A DNA stretch of 64,000 bases, taken from Epiperipatus broadwayi (lineage: Eukaryota > Onychophora > Udeonychophora > Euonychophora > Peripatidae). Under the pieces are notes generated by a model. It saw only the letters and a program-made list of their open reading frames with translations, made no database searches and was not told the origin of the DNA. Of the stretch, positions 58,425 through 64,000 are shown piece by piece. Position 1 is the first letter of the stretch; every line of letters starts with the position of its first letter. The stretch spans positions 10,534,423 through 10,598,422 of the forward strand of contig JAQFVV010012405.1 in the NCBI GenBank assembly GCA_028023455.1, given 5' to 3'. The position numbers and the translations under genes are program-made.

Positions 58425-60200
58425 ACCGCTTGTCCAAAAAATCAGAAATTTATTAGAAAATTGTCAATTAATGAAAGAAAATATATGAAGAAAAGAAGGA
58501 ACCTGAAAACGTTTAAAAATCATCTATTAAAAAGATTTGAATATCTGGACTTTTATAAAATGATAGTAAAAATAATAATAAAGTTATAATATAATTATAA
58601 ATTGGCAATGGAAACTATAGAAGAAACTAAAAGATGTAAAAATATAACATAACACCTTGATATTGAAAATCATTTTAAAGAAGAAAAGCTGAAACAAAAA
58701 TACAACAAACGTACAACATCATAAATTTTCTGCAAGGTTACTCAAGGAATCCTATATAGCAACTATGGACAATAAAACAAAGTAGTCATTGTAGTTATTT
58801 CATATTGTGAATTATTGAGAATTTTGAATTATTGAGAATTGTAAATATGAAATTAAATCTATGAAGAAGGGACAACGTCCAGAAAATGATAGATTTATTA
58901 TTGGAATTTTAAATTAAGCATGTGACGAATAAGAAAATTGGAAATTCTAAATGTTTAAATGAATTTATATCAAATGGGAGAAAACACAGTAGTAATATTA
59001 TTATTTGAGAAATGTGATAAAAAAGATATTAGAAACTGAAGACTGATCAGATTTCTATCACTTTTATGAAAAATAATTGTCAAGACAATTCGTCTACAGT
59101 TATGTTTAGATAATCCAAATCAGTCAAACAAATAATAGATTAAAAACTGATATGAGGATCACATCCATGTTTTTGAAAAAATATCCAGAAATATGAATAC
59201 TATTTTCTTTTATCCTGTCGATTTTTTGATTATGAAAAAGCATTTGGTTTTATAAACATTTCACAATGATTAACATTTTTGGATCATCAAGATATAAAGT
59301 CAGAATATTTCCATATCTTAAATATTCATCCAAATGCAATAACAGAGATCGGATTACATACTGATACTAAGAATATTAACATTGTAAAGGGTGCTTGAGT
59401 GAGCATTTCCATATCACAAAACTATTGACATCAGTTTACAAATAAATATTTAATGGATTAAAATAAAAAGCCAAGAAGATATAGGCAAATAGAGATTATT
59501 TAATTCATCTACATTTTGCAGACGATAAAATTGTTTTTACAAATAAAAACTTCAGAAATTCTGGAAATGTTGCAATAGTTCTCAGATGAAAGTAAAAAAG
59601 TTAAGAGTAAAAATAAATCCTATTTTTTTAAAGTATTTAATCAGTTTTCTCAGAAGATAATAGAGAATAATAATCACGAATCAAAAGAACATAACAAATA
59701 TACATATCTTGGTCATATTATTTACACACATGTTAATGCATTGATTGAAATTAATCATATAATTAATTCCAAATGGAATGCTTTAGATAGAAATATTTGT
59801 TTCAAAGAAAATTTATGTTTGAAAAGGAAAGTATTTATTAAAAGTGTTTTTACCAAATCTTATTTATGGATTTAAAGTATAGATACATATCAGTAGAGAA
59901 ATACTAATACTTTATACTATTCCACAGAATATGGAAAAATGTAAATTATCAGTTACAAGAAAAGGTCAATTCAAAATACATGGGTTAGAAATCAAACAGG
60001 TATCACTGATATTTTTCACAGAATTAAAATAACGGAATTCAGCTGGGTTTGGGTTTTTAAATTGAATTTCAAAAAATTTTAAAAACCTAGAAAGAGGTGA
60101 TTTAAGGAAAATTTTTGGTGTGATGTAGAAAAGGCAGGCTAGAAATCTCTAGAATATGAAACCATTCTGCAAAGAAATGATATCCAAATTCTGAATTGTA
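58425..60200 (+). pseudogene. Long decayed RTE-type LINE copy, sense
   Basis: Islands follow the RTE ORF2 order over nearly 1.8 kb. The linker (about 58480-58520, ATATGAAGAAAAGAAGGAAC) comes first, then the ILLFEKCDKKDIRN block near 58990-59040. Motif A DYEKAFGFI lies near 59230-59255, a ladder to LHFADDKIVF near 59510-59540, YTYLGHIIYTHVN near 59697-59735, and the C-terminal region near 59930-60180. Numerous stops and indels make it an old relic. It covers about the same span as the 5.4-kb copy and likewise lacks the endonuclease. Confidence 0.85.
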
Positions 60201-61423
60201 AACCATGATTAAACTAATCTTACAATATCATATTTGAAAATAACCTTCAGTCAGCGGTTATGTCAAGCTTTTCAACATCATTAAATATAAAACTGTATAG
60301 ATCTGAATTTTATTTACTTTAGATAAATATTATTTGCTTTATTTGAAAGTGAGACCTATGTGACATCCAATATCTTACATCTATTATGAGATTGTAGAGG
60401 GCGCTTAAATGCCCGTTTGTTTAATATATCTCATAGATCGTTAATATCTTAAATTACAAAGTTGTTAACATTTAAAAATTACATTGTTATGTCAAGCTGA
60501 AATCTAGAAGTGATTGTTGTTATGCAAATACAAATCACAGGGTCATGAATATGAACTAGGTTTGATAGTAACTTGACGTTTTGGAAGCACAAATGTATAT
60601 AAATAAAAATAGTAATAGAAATTCATTTTTGAAAATAATACGATAAATATATAAATTTTTCAGAGGGAATTTTTGATGCACTAAACGAAATTGAAAAAAT
60701 AAAAAGTGAGATGATTAAAAAATAATGGATGTAGAACGGCATATTATGAAGAGACACATGCTAGCATTACAACAAGAACATCTTAACATCAATATTTGTA
60801 CAGGAAAGCTATAAATAATAAGGAAAACAGGTCCATATTCTTCGAGCACCAAAAAACAACAGGCCATGGGTTATGGCAAGGGCACTATGCACGGAACATA
60901 ATGATATGAAATGAAAAATTAAAGAGGCATGCTTTATTGCAAATGACAATTGGGCAATAAACCGGAAGGAATCGTGCTTTGCAATCTCCAGAAAATGGTC
61001 ACTATAAAATTTGTATAAATTTTACAAAAACCACAGCTAAACTTCAATTAAAAGTAGGCTATGATTATGGAGACTCAAGGTCTCTGAAAGCGCTAAGCCA
61101 TATAACTTGTTAATAAGATAGAGATAAGCTTCACTTTTTTGCTTAAAGCGCAATCTAAATTAATTAATAAAATTATGGAAATATACATTACAAACTCATA
61201 ACTGATGACAATCTGAAGGAATGAACTATTTTAGTTCACTAGAATATATCATATTAAGTTCAGTATTATTAAATCTAAACGGCAAATATTTGTTTTTGTC
61301 AAGCATTTAATAATAGAATCTATCTGATCAATATAATTTGTGTGGGAAATCACATTTATAATGAGTCTTATACATTAATATTAAACAGTTTGTGTGAAGT
61401 TGATTGCTTCTGTATAATATGAG
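60201..61423. other. Unidentified less AT-rich stretch
   Basis: From about 60710 to 61130 the composition is more balanced (for example GGCATGCTTTATTGC and CAATAAACCGGAAGG), suggesting a former coding or repeat sequence. I cannot recognise a protein or a family, and no long frame is open. Confidence 0.4.
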
Positions 61424-61533
61424 TATTTAAATAGAATAATATTTTCTATACTGAACTTAATGTAATTAGAAGGAAACACGTCTACTTACATTAAGTTCAG
61501 TATAGATAACTTATTTCTATTTAAATATTATAT
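61424..61533. repeat. Inverted repeat with perfect 19-bp inner arms
   Basis: CTATACTGAACTTAATGTA at 61446-61464 is mirrored exactly at 61487-61505 around a 22-bp loop, with imperfect outer arms TATTTAAATAGAA... extending to about 40 bp each. A separate half-copy (CATATTAAGTTCAGTAT) lies at about 61249-61265. MITE-like. Confidence 0.75.
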
Positions 61534-61594
61534 ATTCAGCCTGCATTATTCCCATCCCTCTTCTCTAAATATAAATGGATATATTAAGATGATA

Positions 61595-61985
61595 TATGTC
61601 AGGGGTCAGAATGACTTGAAGTCAACATGGGTATAACAATAATATTGGCATAAACAAGGGCAGTGAGTACTCCACCATTGGATTTTTAATGATATGAATA
61701 GTTTAAGAGCTGGAGGGTGGAGAAGATGGAAACCTGTCCATTAAAGTTTGAAGATTTGCTATATTAATATAAAGTAAGCACTTATAAAATATATGTATGG
61801 AAGATGATGGTCTGGACCAATTGATGATTACTGGTCCAGCACGAAATACGTATATTCGAAGTCATTTATGTTTTTACATGTATGCATGTATGTGGTCACA
61901 TGTATCGGTTGTATAAGATGGAGTGGATGGATCTAAAGAGCTTGAAAATTTGTTCAAATCCCTTCTAATAATAATATGCATATAT
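61595..61985 (+). repeat. Interspersed ~400-bp repeat, copy at 61.6 kb
   Basis: This aligns with 10230-10620 along its length and ends TTGTTCAAATCCCTT, a degraded tRNA B-box-like terminus. No ORF is present. Confidence 0.7.
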
Positions 61986-63560
61986 ATTTAATAAATGTTT
62001 GAGATAAGATATTTCTTGTAAAATAAGTCTATTTAAAAAGTAAGCAAACAAAAAAAGCATCTTTTTATATATGTATATAATGTATATATGCTGTAATATA
62101 TATATATATATGTGTGTTTGTAAATGACAAATGGACTTTTAAGAAGATCTTTGTTTTGATTAGAAAACATTTTTGTAATAATTAATACTGCGATTAAATA
62201 ATAAATTTATCACTCATTTCATAGTCGGGGGAGTTTACGATTGCTATCCATCCAAACTCTTTATATATATATATATATTATTAATATATATATAATTTAA
62301 AACAAGATTGAATTGATGTAATTGATAGCAATAATGACTGTTATTGTCAAATTATTAAGCTGTTAATGAACATTATGTTACTTTACATTTTATTATAAGT
62401 ATAATTATAATTTATTCTTGATAATTGAGCAATTCCTATTTCATCTTGGAAATTGGTGAAGAGATAATTATTATTGATTGAGCTTTAAATTGTATATTTA
62501 AATTTAATTGCTATTCATCTAGACATTCAGCCACTTTGAAAGATTTTTGCAAATACATATATAATTATACATATTACAGTAAATAATCATTTTTACTGTT
62601 CTATATGTAAAATAATATAATCTTTGAAAATGCATTAGTAAAATATATGTAAAACATATATATTGTATTCTAATATTTGAATTAACTTTTAACTTTTCAT
62701 TATATATATATATGGAACAAGTAAGTGCTAAGGTGGAAGGTCAAGTGTATCAAATAAAATTAACCCTTACAAATTCTGACATTAATCTTCAACCATGTGG
62801 AACAATAGAAAAAGATTTTACACAAAAACTCAACAAATTAGACTTGATTTTTTTAAAATTTAATTTTATAAAAAAATATTTCTAAAAAATTACTTTTGAT
62901 CTTTTTAAATATTTAACAACTGATTATGCAAATAAGAATGAGTTATGTTTACATTATCAACAATGTTAGTGCAACACTAATGAACAGATTATTTTTTGAG
63001 TTTTTATTAAATATGAATGAACAAAAATGAGTTTGTGATAAATCTATCAAATTTATTACAATATTTAAAAATATATTTTTTGTTTATATTGTGACTAATT
63101 TATTAACATCTATTTTTAGAAATAAAAATAAATGAATAAATTGAAAGTGATACATGTATTCTTTTTATTTTAAATAATTATTAACCAGGCTATGTGTAAA
63201 AATAATCAAAAATATTTTAAACAAGGGAAAAAGATCATATTTATTTTCTTCCAAAAATGTTGTTGAATATTTTTTTCTGTTATAAACATAAAGATGTTAG
63301 ATCATAGCCAACTATTTATAACTTACTGATCTCTTCAGATATTTTTAAAATTAAAAGATTAGTAAAAGCAATCCTCAGAAATTTTTTTTTAAAAAAAAAC
63401 TATGTTAATATTACTTATGATAACTGTAAAACAATGATGTAAAGTGGCAGAAGCATTATGTTTTTTTCCAGAAATAAACAAGCCAAATTATCTAATGAAT
63501 CTGAAAGTTATCAAGCTAGTTATTTTAAAGATTTATTATCACCATTAATATTTTATTATT
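61986..63560. other. AT-rich non-coding stretch with TA runs
   Basis: Short (TA)n runs lie near 62096-62112 and 62262-62293. No gene was recognised. Confidence 0.5.
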
Positions 63561-63574
63561 CATCAATGTTATCA

Positions 63575-63800
63575 TCAACAACCATTATCAATCCACTACA
63601 GGATGAAGGTCGCTTCAAGGTCAATTCATATTCTCCAATCTCTAGCTTCTCTTCTTTACATGACCCCTGCACACTTTCTTATTTCATCCATCCATCTCAC
63701 ATGTGGTCTCTTTCTGGGTCTTTTACAATCTCTTGGAATCCAGTTTAAGATTTCAATTGTCCAACTCTTTTTCAGTCTTTTAATTTTTTCAATTTTAATT
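63575..63800 (-). pseudogene. RTE 3'-end fragment, antisense
   Basis: The plus-strand text CAACCATTATCAATCCACTA and GGATGAAGG marks the family's 3' end. The minus strand encodes the NWIPRDCKRPRKRPHVRWMD-like C-terminus. A deletion of about 50 bp relative to other copies lies near 63755, then a T-run. The two overlapping plus-strand frames here are shadows. Confidence 0.82.
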
Positions 63801-64000
63801 TTTTTTTTTTTTTTACGATTTTATTATTATACATTGATAAATAGCTATATAGATAGATAGATCAATAGATAACCACAATATCCATAAGATTATTTTTATA
63901 GATAACAGAGTACTTAGTTTCTCATAATATGTTAAATTAATACATTAATTCATAAAAAATTATCATGGAGATAAGTTGTAGTTTATCATAAATCCCTAGA
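63801..64000. other. Non-coding end of window
   Basis: A T-run and a short (GATA)n patch near 63843-63862; nothing else seen. Confidence 0.5.

Overview
This window is very AT-rich non-coding nuclear DNA from a eukaryote, almost certainly a metazoan with a large, repeat-filled genome. The evidence is RTE-type LINE copies, Penelope-like element (PLE) fragments with GIY-YIG endonuclease sequence, tRNA-derived SINEs with target-site duplications, long tri- and tetranucleotide microsatellites, and many foldback/MITE-like repeats. I see no intact host protein-coding gene, rRNA or functional tRNA. The species cannot be fixed from sequence alone; an AT-rich invertebrate is my best guess.

Layout. 0-10 kb: a decayed antisense RTE copy (1.8-2.5 kb), small inverted repeats (3.8, 4.2, 5.0-5.4 kb), the best-preserved RTE reverse transcriptase of the window (5.4-7.4 kb, 5'-truncated, one frameshift, one in-frame stop) and the first copy of a ~0.65-0.75 kb AT-rich repeat (9.0-9.75 kb). 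10-21 kb: a ~400-bp repeat, a SINE with a 14-bp target-site duplication, a second copy of the 0.7-kb repeat and two foldback elements. 21.5-22.2 kb: a foldback unit enclosing a PLE C-terminal remnant. 24-27 kb: a palindromic MITE-like element, then an inverted plus tandem array of a 430-bp monomer carrying hammerhead ribozyme (HHR) motifs. 27.6-35 kb: an AAT microsatellite, a ~1-kb foldback element, a second HHR-bearing family at 32.2 kb, a LINE C-terminus with a CCHC motif at 33.7-34.7 kb and a 165-bp tandem duplication at 35.6 kb. 36-49 kb: three 5'-truncated antisense RTE copies, a second HHR array with a 429-bp period (37.5-38.0 kb), two more SINEs, a second CCHC LINE fragment, foldback derivatives of the 32-kb family, a large (TATC)n/(GATA)n palindrome and a TATA-box/tandem-repeat module at 47.3-47.6 kb. 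50-64 kb: an ATT microsatellite, a near-perfect ~1.4-kb PLE palindrome (54.06-55.46 kb), another PLE endonuclease remnant (56.6 kb), a long decayed sense RTE copy (58.4-60.2 kb) and a last RTE 3' end (63.6 kb).

How the parts relate. The RTE copies share 3' ends and are mostly 5'-truncated, as expected of target-primed reverse transcription; such machinery probably mobilised the SINEs. The HHR-bearing monomers resemble animal retrozymes and the hammerheads known from PLEs, and PLE fragments occur in the same window, so a PLE is the natural candidate for their mobilisation. The most interesting signals are (i) HHR motifs with a shared stem-I architecture in three diverged sequence groups, two of them in arrays of ~430-bp period, and (ii) the head-to-head PLE palindrome.
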